A stretch of DNA of 64,000 nt from Curtobacterium sp. MCBD17_032 (GCF_003234855.1 NZ_QKTO01000002.1:434001-498000), one strand, 5' to 3'. Positions 9,266 through 18,435 are shown, counted from the first letter of the stretch. Notes: generated from the sequence alone by a model not told the origin. Made by a program: numbers and translations.

Positions 9266-9798
9266 CGCTCGCCGGCGCCGTCCGGGCACGCATCCTGGAC
9301 GGGGCGCACCGCTGGGGCCGGCTCGACGTCCGTCCGGTCGGTCGGACCATGTGGGCGACCCGGACACTCGTCGTCCACCCGCCGGGGACCGACACCCGTG
9401 AGCGAGCCGTGCTCCGGGCGGCCCACGCGTGGCCCCTGGTCGGCGTCGTGCTCGCCGGCGTCGTCACCGTCTCGTGGACCTCGGCCCCCTCGGTCGGGGC
9501 GGTCGTCGGGACGGCGGTGTACGTGCTGGGGTTCCTCGTGCTGCGTCGGTGCACGCGTCGACTCCGGCCGCTCGTCCGGACCCTCACCGTGACGACCTTC
9601 CACGGCAGCGGTCGGCCGGAGGTCCACGGTGACGCGCGGCTCATGGCCGTGGCCCTCGACGCGCTGTCGTCGGCCGAGGAGGCGCTGCGTGCGGGCAGGA
9701 TCGACCCCGTCGCGTTCGAAGCGACGTGGTCCGAGGTCTGGGACGCCCTGCCCGCGCGCCGCGGACGCCTTACGGCTCGTACCGCTCGACCTTCGTGA
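9262..9798 (+). CDS. Hypothetical membrane protein, 178 residues
   Basis: Not recognised with certainty. Two adjacent membrane helices at about residues 54-95 (AWPLVGVVLAGVVTVSW and VGAVVGTAVYVLGFLVL) are flanked by cytoplasmic stretches. The C-terminal half (LMAVALDALSSAEEALRAGRIDPVAFEATWSEVW) reads as helical. It starts at a GTG that overlaps the stop of the preceding gene by four bases. Its 3' end overlaps the 3' end of the convergent greA by 29 bases. Confidence 0.65.
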   Translation: MTLAGAVRARILDGAHRWGRLDVRPVGRTMWATRTLVVHPPGTDTRERAVLRAAHAWPLVGVVLAGVVTVSWTSAPSVGAVVGTAVYVLGFLVLRRCTRRLRPLVRTLTVTTFHGSGRPEVHGDARLMAVALDALSSAEEALRAGRIDPVAFEATWSEVWDALPARRGRLTARTARPS

Positions 9799-10258
9799 CC
9801 TCGACGGCGATCTCCTTGCCGTTCGGGGCCGTGTACGTCGTCTTCTCGCCCGCGCGGAGGCCGACGATGGCGGCACCGACCGGGCTGACCGGGCTGTAGA
9901 CGGTCAGGTCCGAGCCCTCGGCGACGATCTCGCGGTTGCCGACCAGGAAGGTGGAGGGGTCACCCGCGATGGTGGCGGTGACGACGGTGCCCGGCTCCAC
10001 GGTGCCGTCGAACGCGGCCTCGGTGACGGTCGCGTGCTTGAGCAGCTCGGTGAGCGAGCGGATGCGGGCCTCGATCTTGCCCTGCTCGTCCTTGGCGGCG
10101 TGGTAGCCGCCGTTCTCCTTGAGGTCGCCCTCTTCGCGCGCGGCCTCGATGCGGCTCGCGATCTCGATGCGGGCCGGGCCGGTGAGCTGCTCGAGCTCGG
10201 CGGTGAGACGGTCGAACGCCTCCTGGGTCAGCCAGGTGCCCTGCGTGTCGTTGCTCAT
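9770..10258 (-). CDS. greA: Transcription elongation factor GreA
   Basis: 162 residues. The N-terminal coiled coil has the acidic tip (EAAREEGDLKENGGYHAAKDEQGKIEARI) that inserts into the RNA polymerase secondary channel and stimulates transcript cleavage in backtracked complexes. The C-terminal FKBP-like domain ends in SPVGAAIVGLRAGEKTTYTAPNGKEIAVEV. The ATG is preceded by AAGGGAAACGAC. Its 3' end overlaps a convergent hypothetical gene. A strong terminator of the upstream DUF4307 gene separates the two, so greA has its own promoter. Confidence 0.97.
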   Translation of the reverse strand: MSNDTQGTWLTQEAFDRLTAELEQLTGPARIEIASRIEAAREEGDLKENGGYHAAKDEQGKIEARIRSLTELLKHATVTEAAFDGTVEPGTVVTATIAGDPSTFLVGNREIVAEGSDLTVYSPVSPVGAAIVGLRAGEKTTYTAPNGKEIAVEVTKVERYEP

Positions 10259-10315
10259 GTCGTTTCCCTTCGGCCGCGACGGTCGGGACCGGTGACGGCG
10301 TGTGGCGCAAAAGAA

Positions 10316-10342
10316 TCGAGACCGGCCGGCGGCCGGTCTCGA
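10316..10342 (-). terminator. Rho-independent terminator of the DUF4307 gene
   Basis: Perfect 12-bp stem (10316-10327 with 10331-10342) and a three-base loop. On the minus strand it is followed by TTCTTTTG, one of the few real U-tracts in the window. Confidence 0.85.
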
Positions 10343-10360
10343 ATCGTGATTCCGAGCAGT

Positions 10361-10819
10361 CTAGGGAACCCAACACGAGTGGATCAAGCCGGTGACGGCT
10401 CGCGACGTGGTGTTGACGGGGGTCGACAGCGAGCGGCTGCGCTGGTCGTCCGCCGGGACCGTCACGACCCGCCAGCCGACGATCGTGTAGCCCTTGTCGA
10501 GTGCCTGCACCGCGCACTCGACCTCGGTGCCGGGGTCGACCGCCAGCTGCGTGTGCACGACGACCTGGTGGTCCGACACGACCTCGTACCCGACGTCGTC
10601 CGTGTCGAGCCCGTGGTCGGTCTGCCCGGGCCCCGCCCAGATCGCCCAGACGGCGAAGACCACGGCGATCGCGACCGCGGTGACGATCGCGAGCAGCCTG
10701 CCCCGGCGCCGGGTTTCGGTGGTCCGTCCGTAGCGGTCGTCCAACGCCGCACGGTCGGCGAGTGCTGCGCTACCGGCTGCTGCGGGCCCTGCTGGTGGGG
10801 CGTCGTGCTGATCGGACAG
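10361..10819 (-). CDS. DUF4307 domain-containing membrane protein
   Basis: About 152 residues. A charged N-terminus with LDDRYGRT is followed by a single membrane helix (LLAIVTAVAIAVVFAVWAIWAG) and an extracytoplasmic beta-rich domain ending in VNTTSRAVTGLIHSCWVP, as in actinobacterial DUF4307 proteins usually found beside mca and greA. Start: no ATG, GTG or TTG fits well near the N-terminus. A CTG at 10819 (then SDQHDAPPAGP) has GGGAG seven bases upstream, itself just below a GATAAT hexamer. The alternative is a GTG at 10879, but that would place the hexamer inside the coding region. Divergent from mca. Confidence 0.8.
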   Translation of the reverse strand: MSDQHDAPPAGPAAAGSAALADRAALDDRYGRTTETRRRGRLLAIVTAVAIAVVFAVWAIWAGPGQTDHGLDTDDVGYEVVSDHQVVVHTQLAVDPGTEVECAVQALDKGYTIVGWRVVTVPADDQRSRSLSTPVNTTSRAVTGLIHSCWVP

Positions 10820-10837
10820 TTCGGGGCTCCCGGGGTG

Positions 10838-10843
10838 ATTATC
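10838..10843 (-). promoter_or_regulatory. -10 GATAAT for DUF4307 gene
   Basis: A near-consensus hexamer on the minus strand, 18 bases before the proposed CTG start. It leaves room for a leader of about 12 bases holding GGGAG. Confidence 0.5.
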
Positions 10844-10915
10844 CTGATCCCAGGGTAGTTCACGCTCGCCGTGCGTCACCCGCGTCCGAAGGTCCGTGAG
10901 CAGTGGAGGAACGCT

Positions 10916-11806
10916 GTGCCCCGTCGTCTGCTCGCCGTGCACGCCCACCCCGACGACGAGTCGAGCAAGGGGGCGGCGACCGCGGCGAAGTACGTGGCCG
11001 ACGGCGCGGAGGTCCTCGTCGTCTCCTGCACCGGGGGTGAGGCTGGGGACATCCTCAACGAGCAGCTGTCCGACGCGTCGAAGGCCCGCGCGCACCGCGA
11101 CATGGCCGGGTTCCGCCGGACCGAGATGGCGGCGGCGCAGGCAGCCCTCGGGATCGACCACCTCTGGCTCGGCTACCACGACTCCGGGCTGCCGGACACC
11201 GAGCAGGGCGAGACGGTCCGCCCCGGCACCTTCGCGACGGTCCCGCTGGAGTACAGCACCGAGGCCCTGGTCCGGGTCGTCCGACGCTTCCGCCCGCACG
11301 TCCTCGTCACCTACGACGAGAACGGCGGGTACCCGCACCCGGACCACATCCGGACGCACGAGGTGTCCGTCGCCGCGTGGCGGGACGCCGCCGACCCCGA
11401 GAAGTACCCGGAGGCCGGGCCCGCCTGGTCGGTGTCGAAGCTGTACTACGAGCGCACCATGAACCCCCGCCGGTTCACGGCCTTCCACGAGGCCCTGCGG
11501 GAGCGTGACCCCGAGAACCCGCTCCTCGAGCAGCTCGGCGAGTGGGTGGAACGGTTCGCGGACCGACCGGACCTCGCGACGACGCACGTCGACGTCCACG
11601 AGTACTTCGAGGCGCGCGACGCCGCTCTCCGGGCGCACGCGAGTCAGGTGCCGCCGGACAGTCCGTTCTTCTACTGGCCGAACGACCTGCTCGCCGAGGT
11701 CTGGCCGACCGAGGACTACCAGCTCGTCGAGGCCCGTGTGCCGACCGAGCTCCCCGAGTCCGACCTGTTCGCAGGGATCCCATCCGAAGAGGACGCGCAC
11801 GCGTGA
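10916..11806 (+). CDS. mca: Mycothiol S-conjugate amidase
   Basis: 296 residues, LmbE/PIG-L fold. Zinc-site motifs are AHPDDES (H11, D14) and HPDHIRTH (H144). The enzyme cleaves mycothiol conjugates to glucosamine-inositol and a mercapturic acid for export, so the host makes mycothiol, an actinobacterial thiol. The length fits Mca, and LLAVHAHPDDESSKGAATAAKY is Mca-like rather than MshB-like. The GTG at 10916 has GGAGGA five bases upstream; an in-frame GTG at 10871 lacks this. The stop overlaps the start of the next gene. Confidence 0.95.
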   Translation: MPRRLLAVHAHPDDESSKGAATAAKYVADGAEVLVVSCTGGEAGDILNEQLSDASKARAHRDMAGFRRTEMAAAQAALGIDHLWLGYHDSGLPDTEQGETVRPGTFATVPLEYSTEALVRVVRRFRPHVLVTYDENGGYPHPDHIRTHEVSVAAWRDAADPEKYPEAGPAWSVSKLYYERTMNPRRFTAFHEALRERDPENPLLEQLGEWVERFADRPDLATTHVDVHEYFEARDAALRAHASQVPPDSPFFYWPNDLLAEVWPTEDYQLVEARVPTELPESDLFAGIPSEEDAHA

Positions 11807-12108
11807 GCACCATCGCAGCCGTACTGGCAGCCACCCCCAGCCCGAGCCCGAGTGGCGTCCCGGACGTCGACGTCACCCCCGGGGTCGCCGGCTTCGTGGC
11901 CATCGCGGTCGTCGCGATCGTGACGATCCTGCTCGTGCTCGACATGACCCGACGCATCCGTCGCACCCGCTACCGGGCCGAGGTGCGGGAGCGCCTCGAG
12001 GCCGAAGTCGCGGGCGAGCGCCCCGACGGCGCCGCGACCGACGACCCGGCACGGCGGGCGGCCGAGGACGGCCGAGCCGACGTCGGCGACGACACCGAGC
12101 GCGGCTGA
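11803..12108 (+). CDS. Hypothetical single-pass membrane protein, 101 residues
   Basis: A GTG start overlaps the mca stop (GTGA). One strong membrane helix (about residues 24-47, GVAGFVAIAVVAIVTILLVL) precedes a basic RRIRRTRYR and an acidic disordered tail. Small proteins of this shape commonly sit after mca in related genomes (recalled, not searched). Function unknown; translational coupling suggests expression with mca. Confidence 0.75.
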   Translation: MSTIAAVLAATPSPSPSGVPDVDVTPGVAGFVAIAVVAIVTILLVLDMTRRIRRTRYRAEVRERLEAEVAGERPDGAATDDPARRAAEDGRADVGDDTERG

Positions 12109-12115
12109 CGCGCGC

Positions 12116-12169
12116 CACGACGGACGGGAGGCTCCCCACCAGCTGGTGGGGAGCCTCCCGTCCGTCGTG
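12116..12169. terminator. 54-bp perfect palindrome, bidirectional terminator
   Basis: Two 27-base arms with no spacer, centred on AGCT at 12141-12144. It lies between convergent genes. The outer arms (GACGGACGGGAG) are shared with palindromes at 37285-37330 and 49210-49263. Confidence 0.8.
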
Positions 12170-12205
12170 CGGCTGGTCCCGAGCAGACGGGGGCGTCTCG
12201 GAGGG

Positions 12206-12922
12206 TCAGCGCACCGGGTCGAGGGCGATCACGAGGATGCCGGCCCACTGTGCGGCGAAGGCGACGACCGTGAGCGCGTGGAAGACCTCGTGGAAGCCGA
12301 AGAAGGTCGGTGACGGGTCCGGTCGCTTGAAGCCGTAGACCGCGGCACCGAGGATGTACGCGACACCGCCGGCCAGGACGAGCACGGTCATCGGGACGCT
12401 CGCCGCGAAGAGCTGCGGCAGGATGAGGAACGCCGCACATCCGAGCGCCAGGTACAGGGGCACGTACAGCCAGCGGGGCGCGCCGATCCAGAACACGCGG
12501 AACGCGACGCCGAGCAGGGCTCCGCTCCACATCACCCAGAGCACCACGACCATGAGGGTGTGCGGCAGCGCGCAGACCGCGACCGGCGTGTACGTGCCCG
12601 CGATGAGCAGGAAGATGTTCGTGTGGTCGATGCGCTTCAGCACGCGCTTGACGACCGGACCCCACGGGAACCGGTGGTACGTGGCGGAGACGCCGAACAT
12701 GACCATCGACGTCGCCATGAACACCGCACTCGCCGCCTTCGCGGCGGGTGTGGCCGCGAGCGAGATGAGCACGATGCCCATCGCCACGGCGAACGGGAAC
12801 GTGCCGGCGTGGATCCACCCGCGCCAGGCCGGGCGAGGTGCGTCGGCCGTGGCGGCGTCCGCGCTCGCCTCCTCGGTGAACGGGACGTGGGGGAGTGCTG
12901 GCGCGTCCTGGTCTGACTGCAT
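12206..12922 (-). CDS. trhA: Hemolysin III / PAQR-type membrane protein (TrhA family)
   Basis: 238 residues with seven membrane helices. Family motifs: GWIHAGTFPFA, SATYHRFPWG (S..YH), IDHTNIFLLIAGTYTP and near the end FFGFHEVFHALTVVAFAAQW (HE.FH), which with the early His residues form the metal site of PAQR proteins. Members affect membrane fatty-acid homeostasis in other bacteria; hemolytic activity is not implied. The ATG at 12922 was chosen because TAGCGT lies seven bases before it. Divergent from uppS, a commonly conserved pairing in actinobacteria. Confidence 0.92.
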   Translation of the reverse strand: MQSDQDAPALPHVPFTEEASADAATADAPRPAWRGWIHAGTFPFAVAMGIVLISLAATPAAKAASAVFMATSMVMFGVSATYHRFPWGPVVKRVLKRIDHTNIFLLIAGTYTPVAVCALPHTLMVVVLWVMWSGALLGVAFRVFWIGAPRWLYVPLYLALGCAAFLILPQLFAASVPMTVLVLAGGVAYILGAAVYGFKRPDPSPTFFGFHEVFHALTVVAFAAQWAGILVIALDPVR

Positions 12923-12929
12923 GCCCTCG

Positions 12930-12935
12930 ACGCTA
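12930..12935 (-). promoter_or_regulatory. -10 TAGCGT, near-leaderless start of trhA
   Basis: Hexamer seven bases before the ATG at 12922; the spacer also reads GAGGG. Confidence 0.5.
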
Positions 12936-12986
12936 CGACCACCGGACGGCACCGTGGCTGGGAGTCGGCACCAGGGGTGGTTGCAC

Positions 12987-12992
12987 TACAGT
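12987..12992 (+). promoter_or_regulatory. -10 TACAGT, leaderless start of uppS-like gene
   Basis: Six bases separate the hexamer from the GTG at 12999; no ribosome site. Confidence 0.6.
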
Positions 12993-12998
12993 CGACGC

Positions 12999-13784
12999 GT
13001 GACGGGCAGGCTGGGTTGGGCGGGGCGTGGGCTTCTCTACCGCGCGTACCAGAACCGCATCCGTCGCGAGATCGAGGGCGCGCAGAAGCCCAAGCACGTC
13101 GCGATGATCGTCGACGGGAACCGCCGGTGGGCCCGGCAGCTCGGGCTCGAGACCGCAGCACACGGCCACCGGGCCGGCGCCGCGAAGATCCCCGAGTTCC
13201 TGTCCTGGTGCGAGGACCTCGACATCCAGGTCGTCACGCTCTACCTGCTCTCCGCCGACAACCTGAAGGGCCGCGGCGGCGAGGAACTCGACCAGCTCGT
13301 CGGGATCATCGCCGACCTGGCCGAGCGGCTGTCGCAGCACCGTACGTGGCGGGTCCAGCACGTGGGGTCGAACGACGGTCTTCCGCCCGAGCTCGTCGCC
13401 GCGCTCGAGCGGGCCGAGGAACGCACAGCGGACCACACCGGACTCCACATCAACCTCGCGGTGGGCTACGGCGGGCGGCGGGAGATCGCGGACGCCATGC
13501 GAAGCATCGTCCGGTCGCACGGCGAGGGCGGTGGGACGCTCGACACCCTGGCCGAGGTCCTCACGCCCGAGCTCATCGGCGACCACCTGTACACGCAGGG
13601 GCAGCCCGACCCGGACCTCATGATCCGGACCTCCGGCGAGCAGCGGCTGTCGGACTTCCTGCTGTGGCAGAGCGCGCACAGCGAGTTCTACTTCGTCGAG
13701 GCCTTCTACCCGGACCTCCGCGAGGTCGACTTCCTCCGCGCGGTCCGCGACTTCGGCCTGCGCTCCCGGCGGTTCGGCGGCTGA
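12999..13784 (+). CDS. uppS: Isoprenyl transferase (cis-prenyl diphosphate synthase)
   Basis: 261 residues. Signature regions: HVAMIVDGNRRWA with catalytic D39, GHRAGA, and RTSGEQRLSDFLLWQSAHSEFYF near the C-terminus. The enzyme condenses isopentenyl diphosphate in cis to make Z,E-farnesyl or a long polyprenyl diphosphate, the lipid carrier for wall synthesis. Actinobacteria often carry two such enzymes, and sequence alone does not fix the chain length. The GTG at 12999 gives the family N-terminus and follows TACAGT by six bases. Confidence 0.93.
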   Translation: MTGRLGWAGRGLLYRAYQNRIRREIEGAQKPKHVAMIVDGNRRWARQLGLETAAHGHRAGAAKIPEFLSWCEDLDIQVVTLYLLSADNLKGRGGEELDQLVGIIADLAERLSQHRTWRVQHVGSNDGLPPELVAALERAEERTADHTGLHINLAVGYGGRREIADAMRSIVRSHGEGGGTLDTLAEVLTPELIGDHLYTQGQPDPDLMIRTSGEQRLSDFLLWQSAHSEFYFVEAFYPDLREVDFLRAVRDFGLRSRRFGG

Positions 13785-13885
13785 ACCGCTCCACAGGGTC
13801 GAGGTCGGGTCGGACGGCACGGCGGTCCGGTCCTGCCGGGCCTGGCGTTCCGCGGACTGCATTCGACCGCGTCGGCGGGTCCCAG

Positions 13886-13891
13886 TAGGCT
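13886..13891 (+). promoter_or_regulatory. -10 TAGGCT for class-V aminotransferase gene
   Basis: 32 bases before the GTG at 13924; gives a short leader that contains GGAAGG. Confidence 0.45.
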
Positions 13892-13923
13892 CACAGGGTT
13901 CTGCCCACTGGAAGGTGCACCCC

Positions 13924-15039
13924 GTGACCACGATCGACGAGTACGTCGCCGGCTTCGCCGAGGAGCCCGGCTACCTCGACCACGCCGCGTTCGGCCCCGT
14001 GCAGACCGCCGTCCTCGAGGAGCAGCGTGTCCTCGGCCACATCCAGGAGCACATGCGCTTCGGGGCGATGGAGACGCTCGACGAGCAGGACGCACGCGTC
14101 CGTGCCGTCGCCGCCCGCCTGGTCCGCCGCCGTGAGGACCAGGTCGTCTCGCAGACCGCCACCACCCCGGGCCTGCTGCACACCGCCTTCGGCCTGACCG
14201 GCGGCGTGCTCGTCGCCGCCGACGAGTACCCGTCGCTACCGCTCGCGCTCGCGAGTGCGGCGTCCGCCACCGGTGGCCGCGTGCAGCCCGTCGTCATCGA
14301 GTCCGGCGCCGGCTGGCTCACACCCGAGCTGGTCCGCGAGCGGCTCACCGACGACGTGACGGCGGTCGCGCTGTCCCTCGTCGACTGGCGCACCGGCTAC
14401 CGCGCCGACCTCGCCGCGATCCGGGAGGTCATCGGCGACCGTCTGCTCATCGTCGACGCCATCCAGGGTTTCGGTGTCGTCGACGCCCCGTACGAGGTGG
14501 CGGACGTCGTCGCCACCGGCGGCCAGAAGTGGCTGCACGCCGGGTGGGGAACCGGCTTCGTGTCGTTCAGCGACCGGGCCCTCGAGCGCATCAAGCCGGC
14601 ACTGTCCGGCCCGCACGGCACGACCGGCTGGCCGACCGAGGTGCCCAGCGTGCGCCCGGGGGCGGCGGCCTTCAGCATGTCGCGGGTGGACCCGGTGTCG
14701 CAGGCCCGGCTCGCCGTGTCCCTGGAACGGCTCGCCGGCGTCGGGGTCGCCGCCGTGCAGGAGCGCGTCGCCGACCGTGTCGACCGCGTCCTCGCCGTCG
14801 CCGACGAGTTCGGCCTGCCGGTCGGCTCGAGCCGCGAACCCGCCGAGCGCTCCGGCATCGTCGTGCTCCGTCCCGGCGCCGGTCGACTCACCGCGCTGAG
14901 TGCCGCGCTGCACAACCACGGCGTCACCGCGACCGCCCGCCTCGGCGAGGTGCGGGTCTCGGTGTTCGCGTCCACCACGGACGAGACGCTCGGGATGTTC
15001 CGGGACGCCTGCGTCTCGTACGCCACCATGACGGCCTGA
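13924..15039 (+). CDS. Aminotransferase class V-fold PLP enzyme
   Basis: 371 residues. The early [10 protein letters not shown] and the PLP-lysine site [24 protein letters not shown], preceded by [12 protein letters not shown], are typical of class-V aminotransferases of the cysteine desulfurase/kynureninase type. No active-site loop cysteine typical of desulfurases stands out, so I do not call it a desulfurase. Substrate unknown. The GTG at 13924 has GGAAGG about eight bases upstream; another GTG at 13915 would overlap that site. Confidence 0.85.
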   Translation: MTTIDEYVAGFAEEPGYLDHAAFGPVQTAVLEEQRVLGHIQEHMRFGAMETLDEQDARVRAVAARLVRRREDQVVSQTATTPGLLHTAFGLTGGVLVAADEYPSLPLALASAASATGGRVQPVVIESGAGWLTPELVRERLTDDVTAVALSLVDWRTGYRADLAAIREVIGDRLLIVDAIQGFGVVDAPYEVADVVATGGQKWLHAGWGTGFVSFSDRALERIKPALSGPHGTTGWPTEVPSVRPGAAAFSMSRVDPVSQARLAVSLERLAGVGVAAVQERVADRVDRVLAVADEFGLPVGSSREPAERSGIVVLRPGAGRLTALSAALHNHGVTATARLGEVRVSVFASTTDETLGMFRDACVSYATMTA

Positions 15040-15337
15040 TCCGCCACCTCCTCGTCCCCGTGCTCGGGGGCCGCGAGGCCACGGCCCGGGGCGAGCGCCC
15101 GCCGGACGACGGTGGCCCGCCCGGCCGCGCTGCGCCTCCCGGACGTTCAGCCGGCCGACACACGACCGTAACCGCGTGACCAGGCGTGTCGCTGGTGCGA
15201 CGGGCGCGCCCGTCGTAGCTTGGCCGCATCGGGCAACGCGCCCGGTCGGAGCGGCCACGGTCGGTGCTCCGGGACCGCTCCAGTGGCCGCGTCGAGGACA
15301 TGGACCGGGTCGCTCGCGGCCCGGGGATGGAGTGGTC
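15040..15337 (+). promoter_or_regulatory. phoH upstream region: palindromic operator and -10
   Basis: A gap of 298 bases. GACGGGCGCGCCCGTC at 15199-15214 is a perfect 16-bp palindrome directly before TAGCTT (15216-15221), a plausible -10. The palindrome would sit in the spacer and could be a repressor site. The remaining leader of about 110 bases shows no ORF I trust. Confidence 0.4.
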
Positions 15338-16687
15338 GTGACCTCTCAGAACGTCTCCCGCGGAACCTCGTCAGCAGTGTCGGCGCCGACGTCGGTCGCC
15401 CAGCGCACCTACGTGCTCGACACCTCGGTGCTGCTCAGCGATCCCCGCGCCCTCTTCCGCTTCGACGAGCACGCGGTCGTCCTGCCCGTCGTGGTCGTCA
15501 GCGAGCTCGAGTCCAAGCGCAACGACCCGGAGATCGGCTACTTCGCCCGGCAGGCACTGCGCATCCTCGACGAACTGCGGGTCGAGCACGAACGACTCGA
15601 CTTCCCGGTCGCGGTCGGCGACGGCGGGTCGCTCCGCGTCGAGCTGAACCACTCCAACCAGTCCGTCCTGCCGTCCGGGCTCCAGCTCGGCGACAACGAC
15701 TCGCGCATCCTCGCGGTCGCGATGAACCTCGCGAACGACGGGCTCGACGTGGTGGTCGTGTCGAAGGACCTGCCGCTCCGGGTGAAGGCCGCGTCCATCG
15801 GGCTCGCCGCCGAGGAGTACCGCGCCGAACTCGCCGTCGACACCGGGTACACGGGCATCACCACGGTGCAGGTGTCCGGCGACCAGGTCACGGCGCTCTA
15901 CGAGACCGAGGAGCTCCGCATCCCCGACCTCGACGGCGTCCCGGTCAACACCGGGGTCGTCATCTCCTCCGAGCGCGGCTCCGCCCTCGGCCGCGTGCAC
16001 GCCGCCGGTTCGGTGTCACTCGTGCGCGGCGACCGCGAGGTCTTCGGTCTCCGGGGGCGCTCCGCCGAGCAGCGGCTCGCCATCGACGCCCTGCTCGACC
16101 CGGAGATCGGCATCGTGTCCCTCGGCGGGAGCGCCGGCACCGGCAAGTCCGCGCTGGCGCTGTGCGCCGGACTCGAGGCCGTCCTCGAGCGGCAGCAGCA
16201 CAAGAAGATCATGGTGTTCCGCCCGCTGTACGCCGTGGGGGGCCAGGAGCTCGGGTTCCTGCCCGGGGACGCCTCGGAGAAGATGAACCCGTGGGCGCAG
16301 GCCGTGTTCGACACCCTCGGGGCGCTCGTGTCCGACAACGTCCTGGACGAGGTCGTCGAGCGCGGCATGCTCGAGGTGCTGCCGCTCACCCACATCCGAG
16401 GTCGTTCGCTGCACGACGCGTTCGTCATCGTCGACGAGGCGCAGTCCCTCGAGCGGAACGTCCTGCTCACGATGCTGTCCCGGATCGGGCAGAACTCGCG
16501 CGTGGTCCTGACGCACGACGTGGCGCAGCGGGACAACCTGCGGGTCGGCCGGCACGACGGGGTCGCGAGCGTGATCGAGCGGCTCAAGGGGCACCCGTTG
16601 TTCGCGCACGTGACGCTGACCCGGTCCGAGCGCTCGGCCATCGCGGCACTCGTGACGGAGCTGCTCGACTCGCCCGACCTGGCGTAG
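15338..16687 (+). CDS. PhoH2-type protein: PIN RNase domain fused to PhoH ATPase
   Basis: 449 residues. Residues 24-160 are a PIN domain ([12 protein letters not shown] with D28, VVSELESK with E57, [22 protein letters not shown]). Residues 240-445 are a PhoH P-loop ATPase with Walker [11 protein letters not shown] (K270) and Walker B VIVDEAQ (D366, E367). PhoH2 proteins of actinobacteria unwind and cut RNA and in mycobacteria form a toxin-antitoxin-like pair with a small upstream gene. No such small partner is evident here. The GTG at 15338 follows GATGGAG. A strong hairpin ends the transcript. Confidence 0.93.
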   Translation: MTSQNVSRGTSSAVSAPTSVAQRTYVLDTSVLLSDPRALFRFDEHAVVLPVVVVSELESKRNDPEIGYFARQALRILDELRVEHERLDFPVAVGDGGSLRVELNHSNQSVLPSGLQLGDNDSRILAVAMNLANDGLDVVVVSKDLPLRVKAASIGLAAEEYRAELAVDTGYTGITTVQVSGDQVTALYETEELRIPDLDGVPVNTGVVISSERGSALGRVHAAGSVSLVRGDREVFGLRGRSAEQRLAIDALLDPEIGIVSLGGSAGTGKSALALCAGLEAVLERQQHKKIMVFRPLYAVGGQELGFLPGDASEKMNPWAQAVFDTLGALVSDNVLDEVVERGMLEVLPLTHIRGRSLHDAFVIVDEAQSLERNVLLTMLSRIGQNSRVVLTHDVAQRDNLRVGRHDGVASVIERLKGHPLFAHVTLTRSERSAIAALVTELLDSPDLA

Positions 16688-16740
16688 GGGCGCCGCGCGG
16701 CGCTGCCCGGCCGAGGTGGCGGCGCAGACCGGTCTCGCAC

Positions 16741-16792
16741 AACAGCAACCGCTCCGCACCACGTTCTCGCGTGGTTCGGAGCGGTTGCTGTT
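16741..16792. terminator. Bidirectional hairpin terminator between phoH and fumC
   Basis: 16-bp perfect outer stem (16741-16756 with 16777-16792), then an inner stem ACCACG/CGTGGT. Followed by TGTTGTTC on the plus strand. Its inner core resembles that of the hairpin at 27015-27076. Confidence 0.85.
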
Positions 16793-16857
16793 GTTCGCTG
16801 CCGATCCGCACCGCTGCCGTCGGGACAGGCTCGTTCGCGTCTCGTGCTGACCGGGGG

Positions 16858-18270
16858 TCAGGCCGGGCGGGTCATGCTGAGGACGTCGAGGGCGCTGTCG
16901 AGCTGCTCCTCGGTGACCTCACCGCGTTCGACGAACCCGAGGGCGACGACGGCCTCGCGGACGGTGATGCCCTCGGCCACCGCGACCTTCGCGACCTTCG
17001 CGGCCGACTCGTAGCCGATGACGCGGTTCAGCGGCGTGACGATGGACGGCGACGACTCGGCGAATGCACGTGCACGCTCGAGGTCGGCCTCGAGCCCGTC
17101 GACGGTCTTGTCGGCGAGGACCCGGGTGCTGTTCGCGAGCAGACGGATCGACTCGAGGAGCGCCGTGCCCATCACCGGGATCGCGACGTTCAGCTCGAAC
17201 GAGCCGGACGCTCCGGCCCACGCGACGGTGGCGTCGTTGCCGATCACCCGCGCGGCGACCATGAGCGTGGCTTCCGGGATCACGGGGTTCACCTTGCCCG
17301 GCATGATCGAGGAGCCCGGCTGCAGGTCCGGGATGTGGAGTTCGCCGAGGCCCGTGTTCGGCCCCGATCCCATCCAGCGGAGGTCGTTGTTGATCTTCGT
17401 CAGGCTCACGGCGATGACCTTCAGCGCGCCGGACACCTCGACCAGCGCGTCGCGGGCACCCTGGGCCTCGAAGTGGTCGAGTGCCTCGGTGATCGGCAGG
17501 CCGGTGTCCTCCGCGAGCTGCGCGATGACCTGCTGCGGGAAGCCCTTCGGGGTGTTGATGCCGGTGCCGACCGCGGTCCCACCGAGCGGGACCTCGGCGA
17601 CGCGGGGGAGGGTGGCGTTGACACGCTCGATACCCAGGCGGATCTGCCGCGCGTACCCGCCGAACTCCTGTCCGAGGGTGACGGGCGTGGCGTCCATCAG
17701 GTGCGTCCGGCCGGACTTGACCGCGCCGGCCCACTCGGACGCCTTGCGCTCGAGCGCCTCGGCGAGGTGGTCGAGCGCCGGCACGAGCGACCGGATGAGG
17801 GCGTCCGTGACCGCCACGTGCACCGAGGTGGGGAAGACGTCGTTCGAGGACTGCGACGCGTTGACGTGGTCGTTCGGGTGCACCTCGGCGCCGGCGGTCC
17901 GGGACGCGAGGGTGGCGAGGACCTCGTTCATGTTCATGTTCGACGAGGTGCCGCTGCCGGTCTGGTAGACGTCCACCGGGAAGTGGTCGTGGTGCTCGCC
18001 ACCGATCACGGTGTCCGCGGCGGTCGCGATCGCCCGGGCCACCTCGTCGTCGAGGATGCCCAGCCGGCCGTTCACCAGCGCCGCCGCGCGCTTGATCCGC
18101 GCCAGCGCCACGATCTGCGCGGACTCGAGGCCCGTGCCGGAGATCGGGAAGTTCTCCACGGCGCGCTGCGTCTGCGCACGGTACAGCGCCGACGCGGGGA
18201 CCCGCACCTCGCCCATCGTGTCGTGCTCGATGCGGAACTCGCCGTCAGCGGGGGTGGTGGTGTCGGTCAC
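16858..18270 (-). CDS. fumC: Class II fumarate hydratase
   Basis: 470 residues, the usual size. The fumarase/aspartase signature [11 protein letters not shown] is present, as are [28 protein letters not shown] and [18 protein letters not shown]. Cytoplasmic, iron-independent, interconverts fumarate and malate in the TCA cycle. The GTG at 18270 begins a normal FumC N-terminus and has GAGGAAGG upstream; the longer frame is Arg/His-rich and unlike the family. Downstream on the same strand as the carbonic anhydrase, but a 165-base gap with a hairpin separates them. Confidence 0.96.
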   Translation of the reverse strand: MTDTTTPADGEFRIEHDTMGEVRVPASALYRAQTQRAVENFPISGTGLESAQIVALARIKRAAALVNGRLGILDDEVARAIATAADTVIGGEHHDHFPVDVYQTGSGTSSNMNMNEVLATLASRTAGAEVHPNDHVNASQSSNDVFPTSVHVAVTDALIRSLVPALDHLAEALERKASEWAGAVKSGRTHLMDATPVTLGQEFGGYARQIRLGIERVNATLPRVAEVPLGGTAVGTGINTPKGFPQQVIAQLAEDTGLPITEALDHFEAQGARDALVEVSGALKVIAVSLTKINNDLRWMGSGPNTGLGELHIPDLQPGSSIMPGKVNPVIPEATLMVAARVIGNDATVAWAGASGSFELNVAIPVMGTALLESIRLLANSTRVLADKTVDGLEADLERARAFAESSPSIVTPLNRVIGYESAAKVAKVAVAEGITVREAVVALGFVERGEVTEEQLDSALDVLSMTRPA

Positions 18271-18390
18271 GTCGTCGTGGTCCTTCCTCGTGGTGCTCAC
18301 ACCGGATCGCGGTCGCGGGCGGTGTCGGTGCCCGCCCGGCGGCTCGTCGCTGCCGGAGCGGTGTCGTCGTCGGACGTGGTCCGCTCGTGC

Positions 18391-18421
18391 GTCCGCCCGT
18401 GGCGCCACTGCGCAGGCGGAC
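18391..18421 (-). terminator. Possible terminator after carbonic anhydrase gene
   Basis: Stem GTCCGCC/GGCGGAC (18391-18397 with 18415-18421) encloses a second palindrome GTGGCGCCAC. No U-tract. Confidence 0.4.
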
Positions 18422-18435
18422 GCCGTGCGGGCCGG

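Noticed and set aside
12116-12169. Palindrome as an attachment or resolution site
   Set aside because: It lies between convergent gene ends and has relatives at other gene ends, so a terminator role is simpler.
13924-15039. Cysteine desulfurase (SufS/IscS)
   Set aside because: PLP lysine region is class V, but the catalytic loop cysteine and the SufS-typical HHSNxxPW motif are missing.
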